Source of the DNA: Accumulibacter sp.
GTDB lineage: Bacteria > Pseudomonadota > Gammaproteobacteria > Burkholderiales > Rhodocyclaceae
Direction: 5' to 3'
Assembly (NCBI GenBank): GCA_031284185.1
Contig: JAITAJ010000022.1
Coordinates: 1 to 19,913, forward strand
DNA: 19,913 bases
Part shown: one piece after another, positions 8,755-16,341 of the stretch
Layout: each line of letters starts with the position of its first letter
How positions within the stretch are numbered: position 1 is the first letter of the stretch
The notes under the pieces: generated by a model
What the model saw: the letters and a program-made list of their open reading frames with translations, nothing else
Databases searched by the model: none
Told to the model about the DNA's origin: nothing
Translations under genes and position numbers: made by a program

Positions 8755-8784
8755 TTGCAACGAGATATGTTCTTGTTCTATACT
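8755..8784 (+). promoter_or_regulatory. Sigma-70 promoter of the Xre-type gene
   Basis: TTGCAA (8755-8760) and TATACT (8779-8784) are 18 bp apart. Transcription would start near 8791, leaving a 5' leader of about 95 nt before the ATG at 8887. Confidence 0.55.
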
Positions 8785-8791
8785 GTGCGCC

Positions 8792-8872
8792 ACCATGAAA
8801 ATCCCATGGTCGCGGGATTGGAAGCGTGGCGGCGGGATTTCACGAAACGAACCCATCTATGGCATGGCCATG
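8792..8872 (+). promoter_or_regulatory. Candidate operator half-sites (CCATG/CATGG) in the xre leader
   Basis: ACCATG (8792-8797) and CATGGT (8805-8810) form a perfect inverted repeat with a 7-nt centre right at the predicted transcription start, and CATGGCCATG (8863-8872) is a perfect 10-nt palindrome further down. All four half-sites share CCATG/CATGG. A fifth lies in the loop of a GTCCCG/CGGGAC hairpin at 8718-8737. Binding by the downstream regulator is an inference. Confidence 0.35.
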
Positions 8873-8886
8873 TGAAAGGATACGAA

Positions 8887-9189
8887 ATGAATACAGCGAA
8901 GGTCGATAAGGTCATCGAGCCGCGCGATATCCGCCATAAACTCGGTTTGAACCAGCAGCAGTTCTGGTCGAAGATCGGTGTGACGCAAAGCGGCGGATCA
9001 CGTTATGAGAGTGGCCGCAACATGCCGCGGCCGGTGCGCGAATTGCTTCGCCTCGCCCATGTCGAGCAGATCGACATTCAGCGTATCAAGCGTGATGACG
9101 TGGATATCGTGGAATTTCTCAAAAGCGAGAATCCCGAAGCGTACAAGGCCCTCAAAAAAGAGGCCCGAGCGTGGAGAAAATCCCGCTGA
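8887..9189 (+). CDS. Small Xre-type helix-turn-helix protein
   Basis: The 100-residue protein carries one helix-turn-helix domain at about residues 14-58 ('IRHKLGLNQQQFWSKIGVTQ', then 'SRYESGRNMPRPV'), recognisable as the Cro/C1/Xre fold with its typical SRYE..R.MP loop. A charged C-terminal tail follows ('EAYKALKKEARAWRKSR'). It is likely a DNA-binding regulator; targets are unknown, and its own leader is a plausible site. The ATG at 8887 follows AAAGGAT at a good distance. The upstream in-frame ATG at 8755 would lie within the promoter, so it is rejected. The gene is divergent from lysC, and its stop codon directly abuts that of the converging radical SAM gene. A strong terminator for it lies inside that neighbour. 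Confidence 0.85.
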   Translation: MNTAKVDKVIEPRDIRHKLGLNQQQFWSKIGVTQSGGSRYESGRNMPRPVRELLRLAHVEQIDIQRIKRDDVDIVEFLKSENPEAYKALKKEARAWRKSR

Positions 9190-10023
9190 TCAAGGGTTCG
9201 CGCTTACCTGGATGCCCAGCGCGGCGATGCGCCGGGCAAAAGACGAAAGGCTTTCGGCGCTTTGCGCCGAAAGCCTTTTTGCTTCCGGCTGACGGGAAGG
9301 CCGGGCCAGTCCGTAAAGACGCACCCCTTCGATTCCTGTTTTGATCGAGTCGATGAGTTCAAGGTAAGCGTCGAACTCCGCCGCGTCGAGCGGCTCGCCG
9401 TCGATGTGGAACAGGCAGGTCTGAATCCAGGTCGGGGCATGCTTCGAGCAGATCAGGACCGCCTTGCGAATTTTGTCGGGTGTCGTATGCGTTCCGTTGA
9501 CCTGAAGGATTCCCCCGGCCGTTCCCCGGTCGATCTTGAACCAGACTTCGCCTCCCAGCTCGCCGACGCGCGCGATCGCTCTTTGCACACGTGATTGGTG
9601 CATCAGGCTGCCGTTGCTGATCACGCGCAATTTCAGGCGGCCAAGCAGACCGAACGCCTTGAGCGTTTGCCCGGTAATCTCCACGGCATCGGGAAAATCC
9701 CGGGCGCTGGTTGGTTCGCCGTTGCCCGAGAAGGCGATGTCGACGAGTTGCCGGAATTCGGGGGGCGCATTCCTGTCGAGAAAATCTCCGAAAATCGCGC
9801 GGCGCAAGAAATCACGCAGCTCGCTTTCGAGCCGCGCCAGATCGACTGGCGGCGGCGCGCCGCGCCTGAGTCCGGGAACCTGGCAATAGATGCAGGCCCA
9901 ATTACACGCATTATTCACGTTGAGGTTGATGCCGACCGAGACGCCCCCGGCGCGGCGGGAGATCACCGGATAAACGTATTTCATTCCGGCGCTGTCGCGG
10001 CTGTGGTCGTGGATGCTGAGCAT
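9190..10023 (-). CDS. Radical SAM protein of unknown function (CX3CX2C)
   Basis: The 277-residue protein has the radical SAM cluster motif Cys40-X3-Cys44-X2-Cys47 ('NNACNWACIYCQVPG') followed by a 'SGNGEPT' strand (the GGEP-like SAM-binding element). It is therefore expected to bind a 4Fe-4S cluster and cleave SAM. It is not the canonical QueE, which has a CX14CX2C motif, although queD diverges from it. No auxiliary Cys cluster is evident near the C-terminus. I chose the ATG at 10023 (MLSIHDHSRDSAGMKYVYPV); the longer frame from 10110 would overlap queD on the other strand and lacks family character. The 3' end overlaps an intrinsic terminator reading the other way. Confidence 0.85.
   Translation of the reverse strand: MLSIHDHSRDSAGMKYVYPVISRRAGGVSVGINLNVNNACNWACIYCQVPGLRRGAPPPVDLARLESELRDFLRRAIFGDFLDRNAPPEFRQLVDIAFSGNGEPTSARDFPDAVEITGQTLKAFGLLGRLKLRVISNGSLMHQSRVQRAIARVGELGGEVWFKIDRGTAGGILQVNGTHTTPDKIRKAVLICSKHAPTWIQTCLFHIDGEPLDAAEFDAYLELIDSIKTGIEGVRLYGLARPSRQPEAKRLSAQSAESLSSFARRIAALGIQVSANP
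9246..9280 (+). terminator. Strong intrinsic terminator inside the radical SAM gene
   Basis: AAAGGCTTTCGGCGC (9246-9260) and GCGCCGAAAGCCTTT (9264-9278) pair perfectly over 15 bp with a TTT loop, and the right arm ends in five T (9276-9280). It lies 57 nt after the Xre-type stop codon and so terminates that transcript, within the antisense of codons for 'KRLSAQSAESLSS' of the radical SAM protein. Confidence 0.85.
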
Positions 10024-10065
10024 GGCGGGCAGATCGCTGGTTCGGGGATTGGGGGGAGCAGCCAA

Positions 10066-10074
10066 TGATATAAT
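10066..10074 (+). promoter_or_regulatory. Extended -10 promoter of queD
   Basis: TGATATAAT is a perfect -10 (TATAAT, 10069-10074) with the TGn extension, 25 nt before the queD ATG. No good -35 is seen, as is usual for extended -10 promoters. The implied leader is about 20 nt. Confidence 0.6.
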
Positions 10075-10099
10075 CACGTCGTTTCTACCCGAGTATGCC

Positions 10100-10549
10100 A
10101 TGCTTGTCACCCGCCGCCTGGAATTTGACGCTGGTCATCGCATTCCCGATCACGAGAGCCAGTGCCGGCATCTGCACGGTCATCGCTACGCGCTCGAAGT
10201 GACGCTTTCCGGAGAAGCCATCCGAAAAGCGGGAGACCCCGCCAACGGCATGGTCATGGATTTTTCCGAAATCAAGGCGCTGGCGAAGAGTCATCTGGTC
10301 GACTCGTGGGATCATGCCTTCCTTGTCTATGAAGGCGACCGGCCGGTCGTCGAATTCCTCGCCACCCTTCCGGCGCACAAGACGGTGATTCTTGACTGCA
10401 TTCCGACGGTCGAAAATCTGGCCGAAAAAGCCTTCCTGATTCTCGACGCGATCTATCGGGACACTTATGGGAACCACTTGCGGCTCGAACGAGTGCGGCT
10501 GTACGAGACGCCGAACGGCTGGGCCGACGCGAGCCGCGCGGAAGACTGA
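10100..10549 (+). CDS. queD: 6-carboxy-tetrahydropterin synthase
   Basis: The 149-residue protein is of the PTPS/QueD fold. The zinc ligands are His13 ('FDAGHRI') and His26 and His28 in 'CRHLHGH', with the catalytic Cys22 in the CxxxHGH arrangement of QueD. The 'DSWDHAFLV' and 'PTVENLAE' segments complete the active site. It converts dihydroneopterin triphosphate to 6-carboxy-tetrahydropterin, the second step toward preQ0 and queuosine. The ATG at 10100 gives the family N-terminus (MLVTRRLEFDAGH); the upstream ATG at 10013 would precede the promoter. Neither queC nor a canonical queE is next to it. It converges on ubiG with two bases between the stop codons. Confidence 0.95.
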   Translation: MLVTRRLEFDAGHRIPDHESQCRHLHGHRYALEVTLSGEAIRKAGDPANGMVMDFSEIKALAKSHLVDSWDHAFLVYEGDRPVVEFLATLPAHKTVILDCIPTVENLAEKAFLILDAIYRDTYGNHLRLERVRLYETPNGWADASRAED

Positions 10550-10551
10550 AA

Positions 10552-11253
10552 TCAGGCGGCCTTGACCGTATACATCAGGTAGTTGACGCCGGTATCGCCA
10601 CAAAGGCGGTACTTCCCGCTCAACGGATTGTAGCTCAGGCCGGTCAGTTCGCTCGGTTCGAGTCCGGCGTTCCTTGCCCAGCGCGAGAGTTCCGACGGCT
10701 TGATGAACCGCGCGTACTCGTGCGTCCCCTTGGGTAGCAGACCCAGGATGTATTCGGCGCCGAGGATGGCGAACAGGTGCGATTTCACATTGCGGTTGAG
10801 GGTGGAAAAAAAGACGCGGCCACCGGGTCTGACCAAGGCCGAGCAGGCCGCGACGATACTCGCCGGGTCTGGAACGTGTTCCAGCATTTCCATGCACGTG
10901 ACGACATCGAAGGCGCCGGGCGCCTGTTGCGCCAGTTCCTCGGCGGATGTCAGCCGATAATCGATCTTTCCTCCGCTTTCCAGGGAATGCAGCCTCGCGA
11001 CGCCAAGCGCCTGTCTGGAAAGATCGATTCCGGTGACGCTGGCGCCGAGCCGGGCCATGCCTTCGGACAGGATACCGCCGCCGCAGCCGATATCCAGCGC
11101 CGCCTTGCCGGCCAGCCCGACGTGCCGTTCGATCCAGGCCAGACGCAGGGGATTGATTTCATGGAGCGGCTTGAATTCGCTTTGCGGATCCCACCAGCGG
11201 TGAGCGAGCTGACCGAATTTGTCGAGTTCCAAGGGGTCGGCGTTGTTGTGCAT
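10552..11253 (-). CDS. ubiG: Ubiquinone biosynthesis O-methyltransferase
   Basis: The 233-residue protein carries the UbiG start ('ELDKFGQLAHRWWDPQSEFKPLH..NPLRLAWI'), the SAM-binding motif LDIGCGGG (residues 53-60) with acidic Asp77 in 'VTGIDLS', and 'DVVTCMEMLEHVPDP' (post-I/II region). It carries out both O-methylations of ubiquinone synthesis at the membrane. The ATG at 11253 matches the family N-terminus; the longer frame back to 11394 would run through the ompA terminator. It lies directly behind ompA on the same strand, but a strong terminator sits between them, ending about 25 nt before the ubiG start. Confidence 0.95.
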   Translation of the reverse strand: MHNNADPLELDKFGQLAHRWWDPQSEFKPLHEINPLRLAWIERHVGLAGKAALDIGCGGGILSEGMARLGASVTGIDLSRQALGVARLHSLESGGKIDYRLTSAEELAQQAPGAFDVVTCMEMLEHVPDPASIVAACSALVRPGGRVFFSTLNRNVKSHLFAILGAEYILGLLPKGTHEYARFIKPSELSRWARNAGLEPSELTGLSYNPLSGKYRLCGDTGVNYLMYTVKAA

Positions 11254-11277
11254 GACGTCCCGTCCATGTGAAGGCAA

Positions 11278-11306
11278 CAAAAAAAGCCCTGCCGAAGCAG
11301 GGCTTT
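11278..11306 (-). terminator. Intrinsic terminator after ompA
   Basis: On the minus strand AAAGCCCTGC (11306-11297), a TTCG loop and GCAGGGCTTT form a perfect 10-bp stem followed by a run of seven T (11285-11279). It starts 17 nt after the ompA stop and leaves about 25 nt to the ubiG start codon. Confidence 0.9.
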
Positions 11307-11323
11307 CATCGTACTGAACCGGA

Positions 11324-12004
11324 TTACTTCTGGGTGCCGATGATTTCGATATCGACACGGCGATCCGGTTGAAGACACTGAATGACCTTGGCACTCTTCG
11401 GTCCCTTGCAATCTCCGGGCTTGGTCACCGGCTGCTTGTTGCCCTTGCCTTCGGTGTAGATGCGATTGGCCGGGATGCCCTTGCTGACCAGATAGTCCTT
11501 GACCGCGGTGGCGCGCCGTTCGGACAGCTTCTGGTTGTAGGCGGCGCCGCCGAAGCGGTCGGCGTGGCCGACGGCAATGACGACTTCGAGAACGAGCTGC
11601 TGGGACCTGGCGACGACACCGTCGAGCTTGGCCTTGCCTTCGGAACGCAGAACCGCCTTGTCGAAATCGAACAGCGCGTCGGCGGCAAGGGTTTCCTTGA
11701 CGCGGGCCGGCGCCGTTGCCGGGGAAGCCTTGGGAGCGGCGGGCGCGACCGGAGCCGCCTTCGGCGCGCAGACTTCCTTCGGCAGCAGATCCTTGTCGCA
11801 CGTGCAGCCGGCGGGATCCTTGGCCGCGGCGGCCGGCGTCCAGGAACTGGTCCGCCAACAGAGTCCATACGGATCGACCACGACTTCTCCGCGACCATCG
11901 ATGGCGTAGACGCGATCAACGGCCTGCGCTTGCGCCAACGAGGCGCACACGCCAAGAGTTACGGCCAGCAGGGCCATCACGGAATGCTTTGCTGTTTTGT
12001 TCAT
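11324..12004 (-). CDS. ompA: OmpA-family outer-membrane protein (short betaproteobacterial type)
   Basis: The 226-residue precursor begins with a signal peptide (MNKTAKHSVMALLAVTLGVC, cleaved after ..SLAQA). A short Cys-containing segment ('YGLCWRTSSWTPA', 'GCTCDKDLLPKEVC') and an Ala/Pro/Lys linker (about 80-105) follow, then an OmpA-like peptidoglycan-binding domain (about 105-226). That domain shows 'DFDKAVLRSEGKAKLD', 'VGHADRFG', 'YNQKLSERRATAVKDYL' and 'RVDIEI'. Two Cys near the end (GDC..IQC) may form the family disulfide. It lacks the eight-stranded barrel of enterobacterial OmpA and should tether envelope to peptidoglycan. GAGG about ten nt upstream serves the ATG at 12004. A strong terminator follows. 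Confidence 0.92.
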   Translation of the reverse strand: MNKTAKHSVMALLAVTLGVCASLAQAQAVDRVYAIDGRGEVVVDPYGLCWRTSSWTPAAAAKDPAGCTCDKDLLPKEVCAPKAAPVAPAAPKASPATAPARVKETLAADALFDFDKAVLRSEGKAKLDGVVARSQQLVLEVVIAVGHADRFGGAAYNQKLSERRATAVKDYLVSKGIPANRIYTEGKGNKQPVTKPGDCKGPKSAKVIQCLQPDRRVDIEIIGTQK

Positions 12005-12094
12005 CTCGATTTACCTCGTTAGTGTTGAATTAGAGCCTGTGGACTTGTCCAGCTGGCTTGTTGCGACTCATTGTTGAAAAACTGGGAAAACATT

Positions 12095-13411
12095 TCACGA
12101 ACGAATGCGATTCTGCCATAAAGCCGCCAGATTTTTCAACTCAATCATGCCGCAACAGAGCAAGGTTCCATTGGAAACGCGCGCCTTTCCCGCCACCCAC
12201 ACGTCTGATACCTGTTCACGCCCCGCCGAATAGGCAAGCAGCGATGCCGGATCGTAGCACGGCGATAAAAGAGAGTCATCAATCTCGATGGCGCAGAGAT
12301 CCGCCGATTTGCCCACCTCGACGCTGCCGATTTCCCCATCCAGACCGAGCGCGCGCGCGCCGCCCAGCGTGGCCAGGCGCAGCGCGCGGTGGGCGCCGAT
12401 GGCGTCGGCCCGCCCGCTGGATCCCTTGGCCAGAAGCAAGGCCAGGCGCAGCTCCTGGAGGATGTCCAGGCGATTGTTGCTGGCGGCGCCATCCGTTCCA
12501 AGGCCGATGTTTACCCCTTTTTGGAGCATCGGGACGATCGGCGCGATCCCGCTGGCCAGCTTGAGGTTGGAGCCGGGACAATGCGCGACCGAACAGCCGT
12601 GCTGGGCCAGAAGCCGCATCTCATGGTCTTCCAGATGAACGGCGTGGGCGCCGATCAACCCCGGGCCAAGCACGCCGAGCCGCCGCAAACGCTCGATGGG
12701 CCGCATCCCGAAAAGTTTCAGGCTGTCCTCGATTTCCTTCCGGGTTTCGTGGATGTGCAGATGCACCGGGATGTCGCACTGTTCCGCGAGGGTCAGGACT
12801 TTCTCGAAATTGCGGTCGCTTACCGTGTAGGGGGCATGAGGAGCCAGGCAGAAATTCAGCAGCGGATCGTCGCGGAACTCATCGCGGACGGCCATGCCCT
12901 TGGCCAGATAGTCGTCCGCGTCGGCGGCGTAGGCGGTCGGAAAGTCCATCGTGATCAACCCGATCACCGCCCGGATTCCCAGTGTCTGCGCGGCCTTCAC
13001 CGTCGCTTGCGGGAAAAAGTACATGTCGTTGAAACAAGTGATGCCGCCGCGCAACATTTCGGCGCAGGCCAGCAAGCTCCCGTCATGAACGAACTGGGGC
13101 GACACGAATTTCGCTTCGGCGGGCCAGATGTGATCGCGCAGCCAAACGTCCAGCGGAAGATCGTCCGCAAGGCCCCTCAGCAGTACCATTGCGGCGTGCG
13201 TGTGCAGATTGATCAGCCCCGGAATAAGGACATGGTCATGCCGTTGCGCGATTTCGCGGGGCGCGAAGCGAAATTTTCCTTCCGATTGTTGTAAAACAGC
13301 AACAATCCGCCCCTTGTCGACGGCAATGGAGTGGTTTTCAAGAACGACATTCGCCGGTTCGACGGGAATGATCCACTTGGCTTCGATGAGTAGGTCGACT
13401 GGATCGGGCAT
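12095..13411 (-). CDS. mtaD: TRZ/ATZ-family amidohydrolase (5'-methylthioadenosine/S-adenosylhomocysteine deaminase-like)
   Basis: The 438-residue metal-dependent hydrolase has the amidohydrolase pattern. Zinc ligands His70 and His72 lie in 'NLHTHAAMVLLRG', followed by 'CLAPHAPYTVSD', a metal His in 'VHLHIHET', 'GAHAVHLEDHE', and the metal Asp in 'GLGTDGAASNNRLD'. Family members deaminate MTA, SAH or adenosine, and the name TRZ/ATZ comes from the triazine hydrolases. Substrate cannot be fixed from sequence alone. It lies upstream of ompA on the same strand (90 bp away), and betaproteobacterial relatives lie near ubiG, which fits a role in recycling the SAH made by methyltransferases. The ATG at 13411 has only a weak ribosome binding site. 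Confidence 0.88.
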   Translation of the reverse strand: MPDPVDLLIEAKWIIPVEPANVVLENHSIAVDKGRIVAVLQQSEGKFRFAPREIAQRHDHVLIPGLINLHTHAAMVLLRGLADDLPLDVWLRDHIWPAEAKFVSPQFVHDGSLLACAEMLRGGITCFNDMYFFPQATVKAAQTLGIRAVIGLITMDFPTAYAADADDYLAKGMAVRDEFRDDPLLNFCLAPHAPYTVSDRNFEKVLTLAEQCDIPVHLHIHETRKEIEDSLKLFGMRPIERLRRLGVLGPGLIGAHAVHLEDHEMRLLAQHGCSVAHCPGSNLKLASGIAPIVPMLQKGVNIGLGTDGAASNNRLDILQELRLALLLAKGSSGRADAIGAHRALRLATLGGARALGLDGEIGSVEVGKSADLCAIEIDDSLLSPCYDPASLLAYSAGREQVSDVWVAGKARVSNGTLLCCGMIELKNLAALWQNRIRS

Positions 13412-13764
13412 CGCGGTTCGCCTGGTTGATGATGTTTCAGTCCACGCCCGTGACCGGGCGGCAACGGCGTTTGGAAGAGCCTGCGCCTCTCCCGAACGAG
13501 ATTATCCCTGAAGAGGGAGGTTTCCAGCCGGAGTGGGTTTTACGATGAATGCTGGTCCGCCTCTTCTGGACACGGCGTCAGCTTACTTCGGAACCCGCCG
13601 GTTTTGTCCCGGTTTCCCGGAAAATCGCGGAAAACCGGTTCCGGTCTCGGAAGGGGGCGACCATGTGCTAGAATGCCACGTTCGCTAGAACGAAATACCC
13701 GGGCCAGGATGCCGGAATCCGCATTCGTCGGACAATCGGCCGGTCGCCCAATTTGGAACGAGCC
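13412..13764. other. 353-bp divergent region between mtaD-like gene and gyrA
   Basis: No gene is seen. It must hold promoters for both divergent genes. Visible structures are an inverted repeat CCGGTTTT (13598-13605) against AAAACCGG (13631-13638), a small TTTCCCGGAAA palindrome (13613-13623) between its arms, the gyrA extended -10 (13666-13674), and CGTTC-GCTA-GAACG (13679-13692) just after it. GCTAGAA occurs twice, 16 nt apart, at and below the -10. Confidence 0.6.
13666..13674 (+). promoter_or_regulatory. Extended -10 promoter of gyrA
   Basis: TGCTAGAAT fits the extended -10 form (TGnTAnAAT) 90 nt before the gyrA start; no good -35 is seen. A small palindrome (CGTTC-GCTA-GAACG) lies a few bases downstream, around the start of the transcript. 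Confidence 0.5.
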
Positions 13765-16341
13765 GTGGAAATTTTCGCACAAGAAACACTCCCCATCAGC
13801 CTTGAAGACGAGATGCGCCGGTCGTATCTCGATTACGCGATGAGCGTGATCATCGGCCGGGCGCTGCCGGATGCGCGCGATGGCCTGAAACCCGTGCATC
13901 GCCGGGTGATGTACGCCATGCACGAAATGGGCAACGACTGGAACAAGGCGTACAGAAAGTCCGCGGGCGTCGTCGGCGACGTGCTCGGCAAGTACCATCC
14001 GCACGGAGATACGGCGGTTTACGACACGATCGTGCGCATGGCGCAGAAATTCTCGATGCGCTACATGCTGATCGATGGTCAGGGCAATTTCGGTTCGGTC
14101 GACGGCGACAGCGCGGCGGCGATGCGTTATACCGAAGTGCGCATGGCGCGCATCGGCCACGAACTGCTGGCCGACATCGAGCGGGAAACCGTCGATTTCA
14201 CGCCCAACTATGACGGCTCCAAACAGGAGCCGCAGATCCTGCCGGCGCGCATTCCCAACCTGCTGATCAACGGCTCGTCGGGGATCGCCGTTGGCATGGC
14301 GACCAACATTCCGCCGCACAACGTCAACGAAGTCATCGATGCCTGTCTGGCGCTGCTGCGCAACCCGGAGATGACGGTCGACGATCTGATCGAACTCATC
14401 CCCGCGCCCGACTTTCCGACCGCCGGGATCATTTACGGCGTTTCCGGCGTGCGCGAGGGCTACCGGACCGGCCGTGGCCGCGTGATCATGCGCGCCCGGA
14501 CGCATTTCGAGGACATCAAGGGCAGCGCCGACCGTCAGGCGATCATCGTCGACGAGTTGCCGTACCAGGTGAACAAACGTTCCCTGCTGGAAAAGATCGG
14601 CGAGCTGGTCAACGAGAAAAAAATCGAAGGCATCTCCGACCTGCGCGACGAATCCGACAAGTCCGGCATGCGCGCGGTCATCGAACTCAAGCGCAATGAA
14701 GTGCCGGAAGTCGTGCTCAACTGCCTGTACAAACAGACGCAGTTGCAGGAGACGTTCGGCATGAACATGGTGGCGCTGGTCGACGGCCAGCCGCGCCTCC
14801 TGAACCTGAAGCAGATGATCGAATGCTTCCTGGCGCACCGGCGGGAGATCGTCAACCGGCGCACGGTATTCGATCTGCGCCGCGCGAAGGAGAAGGCGCA
14901 CATCCAGGAAGGTCTGGCCGTGGCGCTGGACAACGTCGATGAAATCATCGCCCTGATCAAGGCATCGCCGACGCCGGCGGACGCCCGGCGCGGGCTGATG
15001 TCGAAGTTGTGGCGGTCGGCGACGGTGGCCGAAATGTTGCGCCGCGCCACGCTGGACGCGACGCGCCCCGAGGGCCTGGGGCTCGAATACGGCCTGTCGA
15101 AGAGCGGTTATCTGCTTTCCGAGGCGCAGACGCAGGCCATTCTCGAACTTCGCCTGCAACGCCTGACCGGGCTGGAACGCGACAAGGTCGTTGCCGATTA
15201 CGCGGAACTGCTCGAACGCATCGTCGATCTGACGGACATTCTGGCGAGGCCGGAACGCATCACCGAGATCATCGCCGAGGAACTTATCGTCGTGCGCGCC
15301 CAGTTCGGCGACAAGCGGCGCTCGGAGATCGTCCTGGACACGCAGGACCTCTCCGTCGAGGACTTCATCACGCCGCAGGACATGGTGGTCACGCTGTCCC
15401 ACTCCGGCTACGTCAAGTCGCAGCCGCTGGCCGACTATCGCGCCCAGCGGCGCGGCGGACGGGGCAAGCAGGCGGCGACGGTCAAGGATGACGATTTCGT
15501 CGATCACTTGTTCACCGCCAACACCCACGATCACATCCTCTGTTTCTCCAGCCGTGGCCGGCTCTACTGGCTCAAGGTGTTTGAAGTGCCGCAAGGTTCG
15601 CGCGCCGGACGCGGCAAACCGATCGTCAACATGTTCCCTCTGGAGGAAGGCGAGAAAATCAGCGCCATCCTGCCGATCAAGGAATTCGTCGAAGATCGTT
15701 TCGTTTTCATGTGCACCGCGCAGGGCACGGTGAAGAAGACGCCGCTCTCCGATTTTTCCAATCCGCGCAAGGCCGGCATCATCGCCGTGGCGCTGGACGA
15801 GGGCGACTATCTGATCGGCGCGGAGATCACCAACGGCACGCAGGACATCGTGCTCGTTTCCGACGCCGGCAAGGCGGTCTGGTTCGACGAGGAAGACGTC
15901 CGCCCGATGGGCCGCGTGGCGCGCGGCGTGCGCGGCATGAAACTCGGCGAGGGGCAGCAGGTGCTCTCGCTCCTGGTTGCCGACAACCACCAGGAAACGG
16001 TGCTGGTGGCGACCGAGAACTGCTACGGCAAGCGCACCGTGCTCGCCGACTTCCGCCACTCGGGGCGCGGCAACCAGGGCGTCATCGCCATCGCCGCCAG
16101 CGAAAGGAACGGCAAGGCCGTCGCCGCGCGGTTGGTCAGGGACGAAGACGAGATCATGCTGATTACCACGGGCGGCGTGCTGATCCGCACGCGGGTGTCC
16201 GAGATCCGCGAACTCGGCCGGGCGACGCAGGGCGTGACCCTGATCTCGCTCGACGAAGGCGAGAAGCTGGCCGGGCTGGAAAAGGTGGTCGAAACCGAGG
16301 ACGATTCCGAAAACGGTCAGGAGAAGGGTGCGGATGAGTGA
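13765..16341 (+). CDS. gyrA: DNA gyrase subunit A
   Basis: The 858-residue protein has the breakage-reunion domain with the catalytic Tyr122 in 'AAAMRYTEVRM' and a six-bladed C-terminal wrapping domain that keeps the GyrA box (QRRGGRG, residues 561-567), which marks it as gyrase and not ParC. The quinolone region reads HGDTAVYD, with Thr83 and Asp87. Thr at this place is found in some quinolone-sensitive species such as Pseudomonas, so it is not evidence of resistance. The GTG at 13765 is chosen because it has GGA seven nt upstream, gives the family start (MEIFAQETLPISLE) and puts the key residues at the E. coli numbers. A TTG at 13753 has no ribosome binding site. The stop overlaps pheA by 8 nt. 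Confidence 0.97.
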   Translation: MEIFAQETLPISLEDEMRRSYLDYAMSVIIGRALPDARDGLKPVHRRVMYAMHEMGNDWNKAYRKSAGVVGDVLGKYHPHGDTAVYDTIVRMAQKFSMRYMLIDGQGNFGSVDGDSAAAMRYTEVRMARIGHELLADIERETVDFTPNYDGSKQEPQILPARIPNLLINGSSGIAVGMATNIPPHNVNEVIDACLALLRNPEMTVDDLIELIPAPDFPTAGIIYGVSGVREGYRTGRGRVIMRARTHFEDIKGSADRQAIIVDELPYQVNKRSLLEKIGELVNEKKIEGISDLRDESDKSGMRAVIELKRNEVPEVVLNCLYKQTQLQETFGMNMVALVDGQPRLLNLKQMIECFLAHRREIVNRRTVFDLRRAKEKAHIQEGLAVALDNVDEIIALIKASPTPADARRGLMSKLWRSATVAEMLRRATLDATRPEGLGLEYGLSKSGYLLSEAQTQAILELRLQRLTGLERDKVVADYAELLERIVDLTDILARPERITEIIAEELIVVRAQFGDKRRSEIVLDTQDLSVEDFITPQDMVVTLSHSGYVKSQPLADYRAQRRGGRGKQAATVKDDDFVDHLFTANTHDHILCFSSRGRLYWLKVFEVPQGSRAGRGKPIVNMFPLEEGEKISAILPIKEFVEDRFVFMCTAQGTVKKTPLSDFSNPRKAGIIAVALDEGDYLIGAEITNGTQDIVLVSDAGKAVWFDEEDVRPMGRVARGVRGMKLGEGQQVLSLLVADNHQETVLVATENCYGKRTVLADFRHSGRGNQGVIAIAASERNGKAVAARLVRDEDEIMLITTGGVLIRTRVSEIRELGRATQGVTLISLDEGEKLAGLEKVVETEDDSENGQEKGADE

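Noticed and set aside
9190..10023. Radical SAM protein as QueE
   Set aside because: QueE has a CX14CX2C cluster motif; this protein has CX3CX2C and a different N-terminus.
8656..12042. Shared AGAGCCTGTGGA upstream of lysC (about 8657) and ompA (about 12032)
   Set aside because: A 12-mer shared twice in 20 kb on two strands is well within chance, and no further similarity surrounds it.
13845..14030. gyrA quinolone-resistance change
   Set aside because: Thr83 occurs naturally in sensitive species and Asp87 is intact, so the sequence gives no evidence of selected resistance.
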